Shown here: one piece after another, positions 1 to 8,936 of the stretch | How positions within the stretch are numbered: position 1 is the stretch's first letter | Layout: each line of letters starts with the position of its first letter | Virus record (IMG/VR): IMGVR_UViG_3300006805_002151 | Location: 1-22,585 of that record | Source of the DNA: a virus | Direction: 5' to 3' (one strand) | DNA: 22,585 nt | Program-made: the position numbers and the translations under genes | The notes under the pieces: generated by a model | The model's input: the letters and a program-made list of their open reading frames with translations, nothing else | Told to the model about the DNA's origin: nothing | Database searches by the model: none

Positions 1-1
1 A

Positions 2-700
2 CCTACAGCCAAAGAGTTTAGCGACTGGTCACATGATAAGTGGCTCGACTTTCTCCGTTTTTTGGACTCATATGTTGAAGTTGGTAAGAAGGGGGATGTG
101 TATAAGGTAACTCTTGAGAAGATGAAGGAAATGGAAACCTATTTGCAGATCCATAATCACCCATACCAAGAACATATATATAGAATAGGGCTCTATTCTA
201 ACTATACTAACCCTCGTGCCTACTTCTACAAGCTCAATTCATATGCTCGTATGGGTTTGACGTACCTAAAGAAGCACCCTGGTATTGTTAGTCCTGAAAT
301 GACTGAGATATTGCAAAGTAAAACTCGCTTCTCATGGGCTCTTAACCAATATAAGGTAGAGGATGTAAATGATACAGAGGTGGTGACTAGAGACACAGAA
401 ACCCTTGATGGTTTCCATAAAAAGCAGGTGAGTATGCCAAATATCCAGGTTAAGCTCCTTAGCTCTATGGTTAAGTTGGCTGATATATATGAGACTGTAG
501 CCCACTCTATGTCTACAAAGGAATTAAAGAACCTAAAGACTATGGATAAGATGGCGATTCTTAAAAACCTCCAATTCATCTTCACAACAGGTGGAAAAAA
601 GGTTACTCCTAATCATTTCACTCAAATAAATGTAAATGCGAGTAATGTAAAGGAGGCTGAGGAATCTATGCTTAATTTTATTAAGAACAAGCAAAATTAA
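2..700 (+). CDS. Putative terminase small subunit, 5'-truncated
   Basis: The reading frame is open from base 2 with no stop, so the gene starts before the window; the TTG at 62 is only an internal codon. At least 232 residues are visible. The protein is mostly helical and charged. The C-terminal part (KLADIYETVAHSMS, then a predicted strand QINVNASNV and a final helix) resembles the layout of small-terminase proteins that end in a short assembly or large-subunit docking region. The strongest support is position: its stop TAA shares a base with the ATG of the large terminase, so the two are translationally coupled. Small terminase subunits recognise phage DNA and hand it to the motor. No helix-turn-helix is obvious in the visible part; the N-terminus that would carry it is cut off. 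It could instead be an unrelated packaging-adjacent protein. Confidence 0.5.
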   Translation, partial: PTAKEFSDWSHDKWLDFLRFLDSYVEVGKKGDVYKVTLEKMKEMETYLQIHNHPYQEHIYRIGLYSNYTNPRAYFYKLNSYARMGLTYLKKHPGIVSPEMTEILQSKTRFSWALNQYKVEDVNDTEVVTRDTETLDGFHKKQVSMPNIQVKLLSSMVKLADIYETVAHSMSTKELKNLKTMDKMAILKNLQFIFTTGGKKVTPNHFTQINVNASNVKEAEESMLNFIKNKQN

Positions 701-2310
701 TGAGAATTAAGAAGCTCCAAGAGTACTATAGTTCACCTGAATACATTGAGAAGCTCAATAGGCGGTTTAAAATATTCAAAAAATGTGCTGATGACCCAAT
801 GGAGATAAATAAGTATGTTTTAGAGTCATGGGCTATTGATCCTATTGCCTTTATTGAGCAATTTGGATGGATTATCAACCCAAAGTTCAATAATGAGATA
901 AAACCCTTCTTTTTGTTTGAATATCAGAAAAATATCATTAGAAGGATGTGGGAATGTGAGATTTCAGGGGAAGAACACAATCTATTGGTAGATAAGCCAC
1001 GAGAAATGGGACTTACATGGGTTGTTATTTGGTATTTGATATGGAGATGGCTATTTACAAAGAATTGGTCTGGATTCGTGCTATCAAGAACAGAAACAGA
1101 AGTAGATGACGGTACATCTGACCCTTCTTCCAGTCTTTTTGGTAAATTAAGGTGGTCTTTAAGCTATTTGCCAGCATGGATTATGCCAGAGGGCTTTGAA
1201 CCTAAAGGAAAGAAAGGTAATTCAACAGATATGGGTCTTAGACTTGCAAATCCATCTATGATGTCATCAATAGTAGGGTCAACTGCTAACCAAAACGCTG
1301 CACGAGGCCGTCGTTACTCATTTGTGTTCCTCGATGAATGTTTTTTCATTGAAAACTTCCTTTCTGTGAATAGATCTTTAGCACAGGTAGCCAATACACG
1401 TGTATATGTATCAACCTCAAAGACAGGGCGTACATTTCAGAAGTTTGTTGCCCTAGCGGATGAGCGAGGAGACCATATACAGCTCTCATGGAAAGATAAC
1501 CCATTTAAAGATCAGGAATGGTATAACGAGAAATTAAAGGATGCAGAAGTAGATCCAGAAGCCTTAAAAGAGATTGAAGTAGGGTATTCTGTGCCTGAAT
1601 CTAGCCAATATTACCCTGAAATTTCGCTTGCGAAAGTAGAGCCTGTAGAATATGACCCTAATATCCCTCTATTTATTGCCCTAGATTATGGTAGACAAGA
1701 TCATACAGTACTCGTTTGGGGCCAGTTTACAGGTGGAGGAGTCAATATAATAGAGTGTCTAGCAAAGAATAAAGTAGATTTTGATTGGTTTGTGCCATTT
1801 ATGAACAAAGAAGCACTCTATAATCCTGAAAAATATTTCGGTGCTCATAAAGATTTACTTGAAAGAACAAGAACATGGAAGAAACCTCTCGCTTATTTTG
1901 GTGAACCTGCTCATAAGCAAGTACATTACCCATCTAACACTTCTATTCAAAAGGAATTGTTTAAGTATGGTATTAGACTTGTAGTAAATGACCATGCTAT
2001 TAAGCATGAAGTAAGAAGAAAGGCAGGTTCAACCCTTTTGCCCAAGATGACATTCAACGAAAACTCAGATGGTGTAATGAACTTATATGATGCTATTCAA
2101 AATAGTAGATATGCAGGTTCAGCGAAGTCTGTTTCAAAAGATTCGATGATGAAACCAGCTCACGATGATGAGACTGGGGATTTCAGATCAGCTTTTGAAA
2201 ACTTGTGTGTTAATATAGGTAGAATGGCGAGAACGCAGAGAACAGATATCACGCCTGATATGAAACAAAACAATTTCATTGGTAGTTTGATTAAGTATTT
2301 ACGAGTTTAG
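700..2310 (+). CDS. terL: Terminase large subunit (packaging ATPase-nuclease)
   Basis: 536 residues, the usual length for the family. It translocates DNA into the prohead using ATP and cuts concatemers. The ATPase half shows a variant Walker A (DKPREMGLTW, about residues 98-107, the KxRxMGxS/T class in which the usual GK lysine is absent), Walker B with catalytic glutamate (FVFLDE, 208-213), and a coupling-motif-like STS near 238-240. The nuclease half shows a RuvC/RNase H-like first aspartate (ALDYG, Asp329), GEPA near 401-404, and a late acidic cluster HDDETGDF (488-495) fitting the remaining metal ligands. The ATG overlaps the upstream stop by one base, and no Shine-Dalgarno is present. 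Arginine is mainly AGA (17 of 29 by hand count), unlike the capsid gene. Confidence 0.95.
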   Translation: MRIKKLQEYYSSPEYIEKLNRRFKIFKKCADDPMEINKYVLESWAIDPIAFIEQFGWIINPKFNNEIKPFFLFEYQKNIIRRMWECEISGEEHNLLVDKPREMGLTWVVIWYLIWRWLFTKNWSGFVLSRTETEVDDGTSDPSSSLFGKLRWSLSYLPAWIMPEGFEPKGKKGNSTDMGLRLANPSMMSSIVGSTANQNAARGRRYSFVFLDECFFIENFLSVNRSLAQVANTRVYVSTSKTGRTFQKFVALADERGDHIQLSWKDNPFKDQEWYNEKLKDAEVDPEALKEIEVGYSVPESSQYYPEISLAKVEPVEYDPNIPLFIALDYGRQDHTVLVWGQFTGGGVNIIECLAKNKVDFDWFVPFMNKEALYNPEKYFGAHKDLLERTRTWKKPLAYFGEPAHKQVHYPSNTSIQKELFKYGIRLVVNDHAIKHEVRRKAGSTLLPKMTFNENSDGVMNLYDAIQNSRYAGSAKSVSKDSMMKPAHDDETGDFRSAFENLCVNIGRMARTQRTDITPDMKQNNFIGSLIKYLRV

Positions 2311-2330
2311 TTTAAAAATAATAAAAAATA

Positions 2331-3854
2331 ATGTCTAATAAAGTAATTTTTAATACAGAAGGCCTTAAAAGAGGAATGGATATTGCTCATAAAGCAGTTG
2401 CCCCAACTTTAAGTAGTTCAGGAAAAAACACCGCCTATAACGATTATAATAGCCCTACAATTACTAATGACGGTATCTCAATTCTTAACAGAATCAATCT
2501 TGAAGACAATGAAGAACAGATGGGTGTTGATTTTATCAAGCAAGCATCACAGAAAACTGATGATGAAGCTAATGATGGTACAACTACTGCTGTCATTCTT
2601 TCTCATGCAATGGTTGAAGGTGGTCTTGAGGCAGTAAAGAGTGGAATTAACCCAATGAGACTACGAAAAGAGATTAACGAGGCGGTTGATAAAGTTATTT
2701 CTGAGATTACAGCCACTCCTATTACAAATGATGAGGAACTTTTCAATATTGCTAATATTTCAGTAGAAAATCCAGAGATTGCACAAATTATTGTTGACTC
2801 TGTTACAAAGGTAGGTGTTTTTGGCGAAGTCTTGGTTGAAGAATCAAATGGTGTATCTATCGAGAAGGAAGAAATCGAAGGTTTTAGTTTCGATAAGGGC
2901 TATATCTCTCCGTATCTAGTTACCGATCCTGAAAAGATGGAGTGTATGCTAGAAAATACTCTTGTACTTGTAACAGATAAGACTTTGAATCTAAACAAAG
3001 ATGCTGTTGGTCTTCTTGATGCTGTAATGAAGCAGGGGCACAAACAATTATTTGTTGTGGCTGAAAATGTACAAGGTGAACTCTTGTCTACTTTAATTGT
3101 AAACCGAATGAAGGGTAGTTTTTATCCTGTAATTGTCCAGAGACCTTTTAATAAGGATATGCTTGAGGATATTGCCGCTCTAACTGGTGCTACAGTACTT
3201 ACATCTGAAAAAGGAATAGGGGAACTCAAGGCTGAACACTTCTCAATGCTCGGTGTCGCAAAGAAAGTGATTGTTACTAAGGACAGAACTACCATCATTG
3301 GTGGCTTAGATGAAAAGAGTCGTGTAGATGAGAGAGTTTCAGCAATTCAGAATGAATTGAAGACCGCTGAGCACTATGAGAAGGCAAAGCTAAAGGAGAG
3401 ACTAGCAAAACTGACTGGTGGTATTGTCATTATTAAGGTTGGTGCTCCTGTTGAAGCTGATATGAAGTACCTAAAGAAAAAGATTGATGACTCAGTAGGT
3501 GCTACACGTGCAGCTATGGAAGAAGGGGTAGTAGTTGGAGGTGGTAAGACACTCTACGAGCTTTCATTAGTAGAACCAAGTACTGCTGGAGAAAAGGTAG
3601 TACGAGATGCTTGTGCTATGCCTATTAAGACAATCATTAAGAACTCTGGATATGATGAAAGTGTAATCTTGCCTCAAATTACTGGTGATAAGATTTTTAA
3701 TTCATCTACAGGTGAAGTTGAAGTGAACAATAAGATTATTGATCCAAAGAAAGTAGAAAGATGTGCTCTAAAGAACGCAGCAAGCCTCGCTGGTATCTTT
3801 ATCACCATGAATGCAGTGATAATTGATACTCCAAAAAAAGTTGATATGGTATAA
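2331..3854 (+). CDS. groEL: Phage-encoded GroEL-type chaperonin
   Basis: 507 residues against about 548 in E. coli GroEL; collinear over the whole length. GroELs form ATP-driven rings that fold proteins in a central cavity. Conserved landmarks: ITNDG (catalytic Asp47, equivalent to Asp52), NDGTTT (Asp82, equivalent to Asp87), YISPY (191-195) and LLDAV/LLSTLIVN in the apical domain, which carry the hydrophobic substrate/GroES-contact positions, IDDSVGATRAAMEEGVVVGGG (start at 386; equivalent to the Asp398 region), and IIDPKKV (469-475). Differences: the near-invariant LGPKGR phosphate loop is replaced by LSSSGKN (27-33), and there is no GGM tail. No GroES is encoded nearby. It sits between the large terminase and portal genes, so a role in folding capsid or other virion proteins is likely but inferred. 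The stop codon lies inside a promoter-like TGGTATAAT. The start follows a 20-base A/T-only gap. Confidence 0.95.
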   Translation: MSNKVIFNTEGLKRGMDIAHKAVAPTLSSSGKNTAYNDYNSPTITNDGISILNRINLEDNEEQMGVDFIKQASQKTDDEANDGTTTAVILSHAMVEGGLEAVKSGINPMRLRKEINEAVDKVISEITATPITNDEELFNIANISVENPEIAQIIVDSVTKVGVFGEVLVEESNGVSIEKEEIEGFSFDKGYISPYLVTDPEKMECMLENTLVLVTDKTLNLNKDAVGLLDAVMKQGHKQLFVVAENVQGELLSTLIVNRMKGSFYPVIVQRPFNKDMLEDIAALTGATVLTSEKGIGELKAEHFSMLGVAKKVIVTKDRTTIIGGLDEKSRVDERVSAIQNELKTAEHYEKAKLKERLAKLTGGIVIIKVGAPVEADMKYLKKKIDDSVGATRAAMEEGVVVGGGKTLYELSLVEPSTAGEKVVRDACAMPIKTIIKNSGYDESVILPQITGDKIFNSSTGEVEVNNKIIDPKKVERCALKNAASLAGIFITMNAVIIDTPKKVDMV

Positions 3855-3855
3855 T
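3847..3855 (+). promoter_or_regulatory. Extended -10 promoter, TGGTATAAT
   Basis: A perfect TGnTATAAT motif overlaps the last codons and stop of groEL. No -35 at normal spacing is seen, as expected for extended -10 promoters. With the usual spacing, transcription would begin near 3862, leaving about 4 bases before the ATG at 3866, so the portal operon message would be nearly leaderless. The same TATGGTATAATA string recurs at 6531-6542. Confidence 0.6.
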
Positions 3856-3865
3856 ATAAAAAACC

Positions 3866-4135
3866 ATGCGACCAGACATTAAAAAATTTGTACTAAAAGT
3901 ATGTTCAACTTTCAAGTTGGAAGCATATTATCTACCGACAGATGATATTTATTGTATTACAAAAAGAGGAATGTCTGTTCGAGTATTTACCACTAAACAG
4001 TTTGATGAAATACCTAAAGTATATAGGTTTCATCAGATAGGTAGGATGCTCCGCCTTGGTCTTAATCATAATCTAGGGGAAAGCTATAGAGATCAAGTTT
4101 TCCACCAAAGAAAAATAGGAATTAAAATAGCATGA
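3866..4135 (+). CDS. Hypothetical 89-residue basic protein
   Basis: Not recognised. The 89-residue product is basic, with several aromatic residues (AYYLPTDDIYCITKRG) and no signal peptide or membrane helix. Its predicted alternation of short strands and helices suggests a small alpha/beta fold. It is not GroES: the length is similar, but the mobile loop and the strand pattern of co-chaperonins are absent. It lies directly behind an extended -10 promoter and its TGA stop overlaps the portal start as ATGA, so it is coupled to the portal gene. TGA as a real stop here argues against code 4 or 25. Confidence 0.75.
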   Translation: MRPDIKKFVLKVCSTFKLEAYYLPTDDIYCITKRGMSVRVFTTKQFDEIPKVYRFHQIGRMLRLGLNHNLGESYRDQVFHQRKIGIKIA

Positions 4136-6117
4136 AAAAAGACAAAGACGGAAAAGTAAAAATAGAAGATGTTAGAGGAGTAATATCTAATACAGAGCTT
4201 GAAGAAGTGGGTCAAACCTATGCAAACTTTTACAGATACAGAGGTTTTAGATCTGGGCTTGTTAAACAATATCAGAACAACTCATTTGAGGATGCTTTGA
4301 CTATTAGTCGAGAGCTATTTTGGAACTCTATGACAACTAAGTCGGAAGATTTACAAAATCTACAGCTTGACTTCTCTATTCCTTTTGCAAGAAAGGAGGT
4401 TCTTGAGTTTTTGGGTAGACTTACATCTCTTAACGTAAAACCTCGCATCTCTGGCGATGGACTCGACTCACTTGGAATCAAAGCATTGCAGTCTTTATAT
4501 AACCACTGGAGATTCAAGTCTAACGGAAAGGTGGAAAGATTCTGGGAACTCTTATACGGTATTGTAAACGGTACTGTGTGCTCGTATGTTGGGTATAACA
4601 ATACAAAACTACAGCGTAGATACCTAAAAAGCTATGATGGTGAAACAGGTGCTTTTAAAATCGAGAGAAAGGAACAAACATATTGGGATGATGTATGGAA
4701 AGAGATTGTTCCTATTGAAGATATATACTTACCAAAGATATTTGAACGAAATTTCCAAAAACAAGGGAAGATGATTTGGCGTACCCAGATGGAAGCAAGT
4801 GATTTCCATGCTGAGTTTGACAATAAGTATGAAATGGCTAAATACGCAATGCCTGGGAATATGATTTCAGGTGATTCTCTTTATCTTGAGCTTCTAGGAG
4901 GATCTGTAAGCTCATCTTACACAAAGATTGAAATTTTGAGAGAATATGACTGGATTGAAGATAAATACAAAATGATAGCAAATGGTATCTTGCTTAACCC
5001 ATTGGGTAAGGGAAGAAATGTTGATGTGGCCCCTATGCCATTTGACCATAAAATGGGCCCTTTCACTTGGGGTATTATGTCTCCTCTTGATGAGAAATTA
5101 TCATATGGACTTATGATGCCGTTTCTTATTAAAGATCCACATAAGATTTCAAATACAGCCATTACTATGATGGTGGAGCGAGAACTTAGAGCAATCGACC
5201 CTCCTATTCTTACATCTGACATTGAATCTCCAGAACTTATCTTCGGGCAGCATAAAGTTATCCCAGTAAATGATGTGAATGCATACAAGGAGATGAATAT
5301 CTCTGAGCCTTCTTCTCAGTTCTTCACAATGCTTAATTCATTGCAAGGACAGATGTCTTCTATCTCTCAAGGTGGGGACTCCCAAGTGGTTCCGTCAAGA
5401 CAGCCTAAGTCTGCACGTGAAGCATCTCAAAATGCTCAGATAAAACAGCAATCAATGGCGAACTCTATGGTGATGTACTACGATATTATCCGCCAGGAGG
5501 TTCTGTTGGTCATCAAAACAGCTCTACAATTCTACACAATAGAGAAAGCAAAAAATGGAGATAAGAGAGTTATAAAATCAATCACATCTCAAGATATGCC
5601 TCTTACACAAGGAGGTATTGGTAATGTGAAGCTACGATTTGTAAAAGAAAAGGCTGATGCTATGGATTTATTCATAGAAGCTATCAAAGAATCAGTAATT
5701 AATGGAAAGCCTACAGAGATTATTGAAGTCCCACTTGAGTTTATTCAAGACCTAGAGTGTTATATCTCAGACATTGAGCTTGAGGCTGACGAAGGAAGTG
5801 AACTTGAGATGGCAAACTTCGTAGAAAACGTGATCAACCCAATGCTTAATGTATATGTACCTGCTGGAATTGCAGATATGGGTAAGACATTCTTAAGGCA
5901 TGTAGAAAAGATGGGTGAGAATCCTGCTGATTTCGCTTCTGAGCAAGCCATCAGTCAAATGAACGGCCAAGGACAGAAACAACAGCAAGCACAGCCAGGT
6001 GCAGTGCAAGCAGGAGGTGGACAGCAAGGAGTAGGCCCAGCCCAGGGTAATATGCTTCAAAGTTTACAGGGTCAGAAGTTCGGAGGCCAGAATAATAGAG
6101 GTTTACCAGTTCAATAA
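4132..6117 (+). CDS. Portal protein
   Basis: 661 residues, near the size of P22-type portals. The portal is a dodecameric ring at one head vertex through which DNA enters and leaves. Supporting features: position downstream of the large terminase and just before scaffold and capsid genes; a long mixed alpha/beta N-terminal half; a segment around 427-441 (SAREASQNAQIKQQS) followed by a helix-rich stretch, the pattern seen in the stem/crown region of podovirus portals; and a Gln/Gly-rich flexible tail from about 613 to 661. No catalytic motif is expected. The ATG overlaps the preceding TGA. The Gln/Gly tail could contact DNA or internal proteins, which is inference only. Confidence 0.85.
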   Translation: MKKDKDGKVKIEDVRGVISNTELEEVGQTYANFYRYRGFRSGLVKQYQNNSFEDALTISRELFWNSMTTKSEDLQNLQLDFSIPFARKEVLEFLGRLTSLNVKPRISGDGLDSLGIKALQSLYNHWRFKSNGKVERFWELLYGIVNGTVCSYVGYNNTKLQRRYLKSYDGETGAFKIERKEQTYWDDVWKEIVPIEDIYLPKIFERNFQKQGKMIWRTQMEASDFHAEFDNKYEMAKYAMPGNMISGDSLYLELLGGSVSSSYTKIEILREYDWIEDKYKMIANGILLNPLGKGRNVDVAPMPFDHKMGPFTWGIMSPLDEKLSYGLMMPFLIKDPHKISNTAITMMVERELRAIDPPILTSDIESPELIFGQHKVIPVNDVNAYKEMNISEPSSQFFTMLNSLQGQMSSISQGGDSQVVPSRQPKSAREASQNAQIKQQSMANSMVMYYDIIRQEVLLVIKTALQFYTIEKAKNGDKRVIKSITSQDMPLTQGGIGNVKLRFVKEKADAMDLFIEAIKESVINGKPTEIIEVPLEFIQDLECYISDIELEADEGSELEMANFVENVINPMLNVYVPAGIADMGKTFLRHVEKMGENPADFASEQAISQMNGQGQKQQQAQPGAVQAGGGQQGVGPAQGNMLQSLQGQKFGGQNNRGLPVQ

Positions 6118-6126
6118 TAAAAAACA

Positions 6127-6501
6127 ATGCTTAGATTGATTTATAAGATGTTCAAGACAAGAATTTGGGAGCTAGTGGCAGAGGACATGTTTGGAAATAT
6201 ACCAAAAGATGTAAGTGAACCATCACTTGAGTTTTTGGGCAATGGAAAGGAAACACTTGATAGGTTTTTTGCTATTAATGCATATCAGTTACAAAGATCA
6301 GCAATTAATAATCCAAAACAATCTGATATATACACAGGTATGCTTATTTATATTAAGTCTTTGATGATAACTATAAAGAGAGCACCTGTTGCTCGTGAAA
6401 AAATTGTTGTTAAAAAATCTCCAGAGGATAGCATATCAATGTTGGATAGAGTAAATTCTTTTATAAACAAAGCAAAGTCTTTGAATAAAAAAGAAGAATA
6501 G
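6127..6501 (+). CDS. Hypothetical protein between portal and scaffold
   Basis: 124 residues, not recognised. It is predicted to be mostly helical, with a hydrophobic patch (IYTGMLIYIKSLMITIK, about 75-91) that is amphipathic rather than a clear membrane span, and a lysine-rich C-terminus. It starts 9 bases after the portal stop with an A-rich leader and no Shine-Dalgarno; an internal ATG at codon 8 is a possible alternative start. Position suggests a head-assembly accessory protein, without direct evidence. Confidence 0.7.
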   Translation: MLRLIYKMFKTRIWELVAEDMFGNIPKDVSEPSLEFLGNGKETLDRFFAINAYQLQRSAINNPKQSDIYTGMLIYIKSLMITIKRAPVAREKIVVKKSPEDSISMLDRVNSFINKAKSLNKKEE

Positions 6502-6532
6502 TTATGCACATTGTATGTACTTTATTTATATA

Positions 6533-6541
6533 TGGTATAAT
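6533..6541 (+). promoter_or_regulatory. Extended -10 promoter, TGGTATAAT, for the head operon
   Basis: TGGTATAAT lies in the 139-base gap after the 124-residue gene, inside TATGGTATAATA identical to the copy at 3845-3856. A weak TTGTAT at 6511-6516 is 19 bases upstream. The predicted start is near 6548, giving a leader of about 93 bases that ends in a small hairpin before the scaffold gene. It would drive scaffold, decoration and capsid genes. Confidence 0.6.
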
Positions 6542-6603
6542 ACAGCAAACAGGGTCTTCGCTTGGGATTGTAAAAAATCTAAACGGAAGGTTTAAAAATA
6601 AAA

Positions 6604-6632
6604 GGGCGTAACAGTTAATGTCGCCAATTAAC
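6604..6632 (+). promoter_or_regulatory. Leader hairpin, possible pseudoknot, before the scaffold gene
   Basis: GTTAAT (6614-6619) pairs perfectly with ATTAAC (6627-6632) around a 7-base loop. Within that loop CGCC (6622-6625) is complementary to GGCG (6605-6608), so an H-type pseudoknot can be drawn, although the 1-base loop at 6626 may be too short. The structure ends 8 bases before the ATG at 6641 and is followed by an A-rich stretch. Function is unknown; translational control is a guess. Confidence 0.35.
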
Positions 6633-6640
6633 AAAAACAC

Positions 6641-7255
6641 ATGGAACATAAAGAAATTATAGAGAAGGAAATTAATGGAGAAGATGTTACTGAGCTTAAA
6701 AAGGACTTCACAGAGGAACAAACTCACGAATACAATTTAGGATTCAGAAAAGCATCAAGTGAAGCTAAGACGAAAGAATTAGAAGAACTAAAAGCTCTAA
6801 GATTAGAGAAAAAGCGAGTAGCCGATAAAACAAGTGATAACGATACAGTTGTAAAACAGTTTCGTGAAGAACAGGTTGGAAAGGCAAAAGAAAAGTTTTT
6901 CTCTGATGCACGATTTCCTCTTACTGCTGAGCAAAAGACAGAGTTTGAAGAAAATTTCAAACGTCTTGATACAGGAAAAGTTGACTCAGATTTGATTTTT
7001 AAAGACTTGACTAAGGTATATGCCTATATGAATGGTGATACCCTTCTATCTTCTCAAGAAAAATTGAAAGATATGGAGAAACAAGCTCAAGAGTTTAATT
7101 CTCAAGGAGCATTTGGAACAGGGGGGAACCCAGGTTCACCAGATGAATCTAAATTCTCTGAATCAGCAAAGCAACTGTATAAAGCATGGCAGAAAGCTGG
7201 TTATGGCTCTACATACACACTTGAGAGAGCTCAGCGTGTAGTAGATCGTAGCTAA
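6641..7255 (+). CDS. Probable capsid scaffolding protein
   Basis: 204 residues, highly charged, rich in Glu and Lys and predicted to be almost all helical, with coiled-coil-like stretches at about 5-70 and 130-155. A Gly/Pro-rich linker (FGTGGNPGSPDES, near 158-170) precedes a small C-terminal helical segment. This architecture, plus the slot between portal and capsid genes, is typical of internal scaffolding proteins, which nucleate capsid assembly through a basic C-terminal helix and leave or are degraded before DNA fills the head. No protease motif is visible. It is expressed from the extended -10 promoter about 100 bases upstream. The start has no Shine-Dalgarno. Confidence 0.7.
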   Translation: MEHKEIIEKEINGEDVTELKKDFTEEQTHEYNLGFRKASSEAKTKELEELKALRLEKKRVADKTSDNDTVVKQFREEQVGKAKEKFFSDARFPLTAEQKTEFEENFKRLDTGKVDSDLIFKDLTKVYAYMNGDTLLSSQEKLKDMEKQAQEFNSQGAFGTGGNPGSPDESKFSESAKQLYKAWQKAGYGSTYTLERAQRVVDRS

Positions 7256-7301
7256 TCTATAATTTGTAGATGTCCATTTTACCCAATTAAACTCTAAAAA
7301 A

Positions 7302-7790
7302 ATGGCATTCATCCCAAACAAAAAGGTTGAAGAACAAGATCTTAAAGAGTACGTCATCACAAACAGTTCTACTGTTGCTATTGGCGATGCTCTTATTGTA
7401 GACGGTACAAACAAGCTCAGTGTTAAAGGAGCGGCTAACACAACTGGTATTATTATCGGTGTATGTGTTGCATTACGTTCAAGTAACGCTGTTCTTGAAA
7501 AGAACTCAGTTACAGTAGCTTCTGACAACGAAACAGTTGCACAAATCAAGGCTGTATTTATTCCTGCTTATCTTCCTATCGAATATACAGCAGATCTATC
7601 TGCTGCGGCTGGTACAACAACTGGATCAGATAAAATGGGTCAGTTTAACTTATCTACATCACTTTCTGGAACACTAGACGAAACATCGGTCGGAGTTTTC
7701 TCTACTCAGAAGCAGTTTTTCTCTTTTGGGCCTACTTCTTACTCAACCACAAAGGTTACAGGTAAGTTCTCAACAACAAAGGTTCTTTAA
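7302..7790 (+). CDS. Probable head decoration (cement) protein
   Basis: 162 residues, beta-strand rich, with many Thr, Ser, Val and Ala and few charges. The central region (DALIVDGTNKLSVKG, GIIIGVCVAL) matches the feel of trimeric decoration proteins that stabilise the capsid shell after expansion. Location right before the capsid gene supports this. There is no signal peptide or catalytic motif. A bare TATAAT at 7258-7263 lies upstream but lacks both TG and a -35, so it is not called as a promoter. The start is preceded by AAAAAA and no Shine-Dalgarno. Confidence 0.6.
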   Translation: MAFIPNKKVEEQDLKEYVITNSSTVAIGDALIVDGTNKLSVKGAANTTGIIIGVCVALRSSNAVLEKNSVTVASDNETVAQIKAVFIPAYLPIEYTADLSAAAGTTTGSDKMGQFNLSTSLSGTLDETSVGVFSTQKQFFSFGPTSYSTTKVTGKFSTTKVL

Positions 7791-7809
7791 TATCTAAATA
7801 TAAACCATC

Positions 7810-8916
7810 ATGGAACAATTCTATCAGGGTTCATTGGATGTATTCTTAACAAAAGTTCGAGCTGATTTCGACACAGTAGAAGACCAGGCTGAAAAGGCCA
7901 TCTCTGCACTCGAAGTCAATGGACTCTTGAAGTCAGAAAACATGCCAAATGCCCTATTCACAGAGGTATCAAATATTGACTCAGACGGAGACCGAGCAGT
8001 ATGGCGTAACATTTCAGTAACAGGTATTAAACAACTTGGAACTCGAAAGGCTGGAGGTAACTTCCCAGAAGCGACCTTTATCCGAGGTTATGAAACTGCT
8101 GTTTACGATCCAGATACACAAGATGCATCTGAAATCGTAGTACCAGAGGAACGACAGGATAAGGAAGGAAAGATGTACAAGTCTGTGCTCAACCGAGCTA
8201 CAAAACTTATCATCGAAGGACGACGAAAGAATATTGGAGATCCGTTTGACGTGTTCAACCATGCTTTTACAGCTCCAACTTCTTACCCAGTTCACTTCAA
8301 TGCTAAAGGAAACCTTGGTCTTGACGGTAACTTGACAGCTCTCGGAGAGAGACTTATTTCTATCGCTCATGCACGAGCTGATGGAGGTACAACTATCTCT
8401 AACGCTGTTCAGAACTCAGGAAACGCCGCTCCTTTCAATGTAACTTACTATGAAGCTGCACTCGAACAGGGTCAGACTTTTAAGGATGATGTTGGAAAGC
8501 CTATGCCAATGTTCGGAGGTTCAATCACAGTAGTGGTTCCACCAGCAAACGGACTTGTTGCAACAGCTAAGGAGATTGTAGATTCAGAATGGGCTCCAGG
8601 TACAGCAAATAACGAAATTAACGCCTTTAAGGGTACGTTTAATAACATTATTTCTTCACCTTACCTTTCTGCTTCTTACAACACATCTTCTATCACTGAC
8701 ACACGAAAGTGGTTCTTGGTTGATACATCAACTCAGGATCCAGAAGTAGGTACAGGTCTAGTACGAGTGTGCTTTGTACCAACAAACTCACGAGTAGGAC
8801 GAGATCAGCGAACACAGGCGGTAATGTTCCAGTACAAGCAGAGTTACAACTATGTTTGGACAGACTTCCGAAATGTTCTCGGTTCTAAGGGTGATAACGC
8901 AAGTTACACTGGCTAA
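7810..8916 (+). CDS. Probable major capsid protein (HK97-like fold)
   Basis: 368 residues, typical for an HK97-type capsid subunit without a long delta domain. Evidence is position after scaffold and decoration genes; a helical, charged N-terminus (VRADFDTVEDQAEKAISALE); a long E-loop-like region followed by a spine-helix region (near 180-210); and a late beta/alpha section. Codon use is strikingly different from the packaging genes: 15 of 17 arginines are CGA by hand count, consistent with selection for high expression. No Cys-rich or catalytic motif is seen. No prohead protease gene lies nearby. The start is preceded by AAACCATC with no Shine-Dalgarno. Confidence 0.8.
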   Translation: MEQFYQGSLDVFLTKVRADFDTVEDQAEKAISALEVNGLLKSENMPNALFTEVSNIDSDGDRAVWRNISVTGIKQLGTRKAGGNFPEATFIRGYETAVYDPDTQDASEIVVPEERQDKEGKMYKSVLNRATKLIIEGRRKNIGDPFDVFNHAFTAPTSYPVHFNAKGNLGLDGNLTALGERLISIAHARADGGTTISNAVQNSGNAAPFNVTYYEAALEQGQTFKDDVGKPMPMFGGSITVVVPPANGLVATAKEIVDSEWAPGTANNEINAFKGTFNNIISSPYLSASYNTSSITDTRKWFLVDTSTQDPEVGTGLVRVCFVPTNSRVGRDQRTQAVMFQYKQSYNYVWTDFRNVLGSKGDNASYTG

Positions 8917-8936
8917 TATCTGATTAATTAAAAATC

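Noticed and set aside
3866-4135. GroES co-chaperonin next to groEL
   Set aside because: Similar length, but no mobile loop or GroES strand pattern is present.
6504-6611. A 35-residue open frame in the gap after the 124-residue gene
   Set aside because: It lies over the TGGTATAAT promoter and the leader, has unremarkable residues and no recognisable motif.
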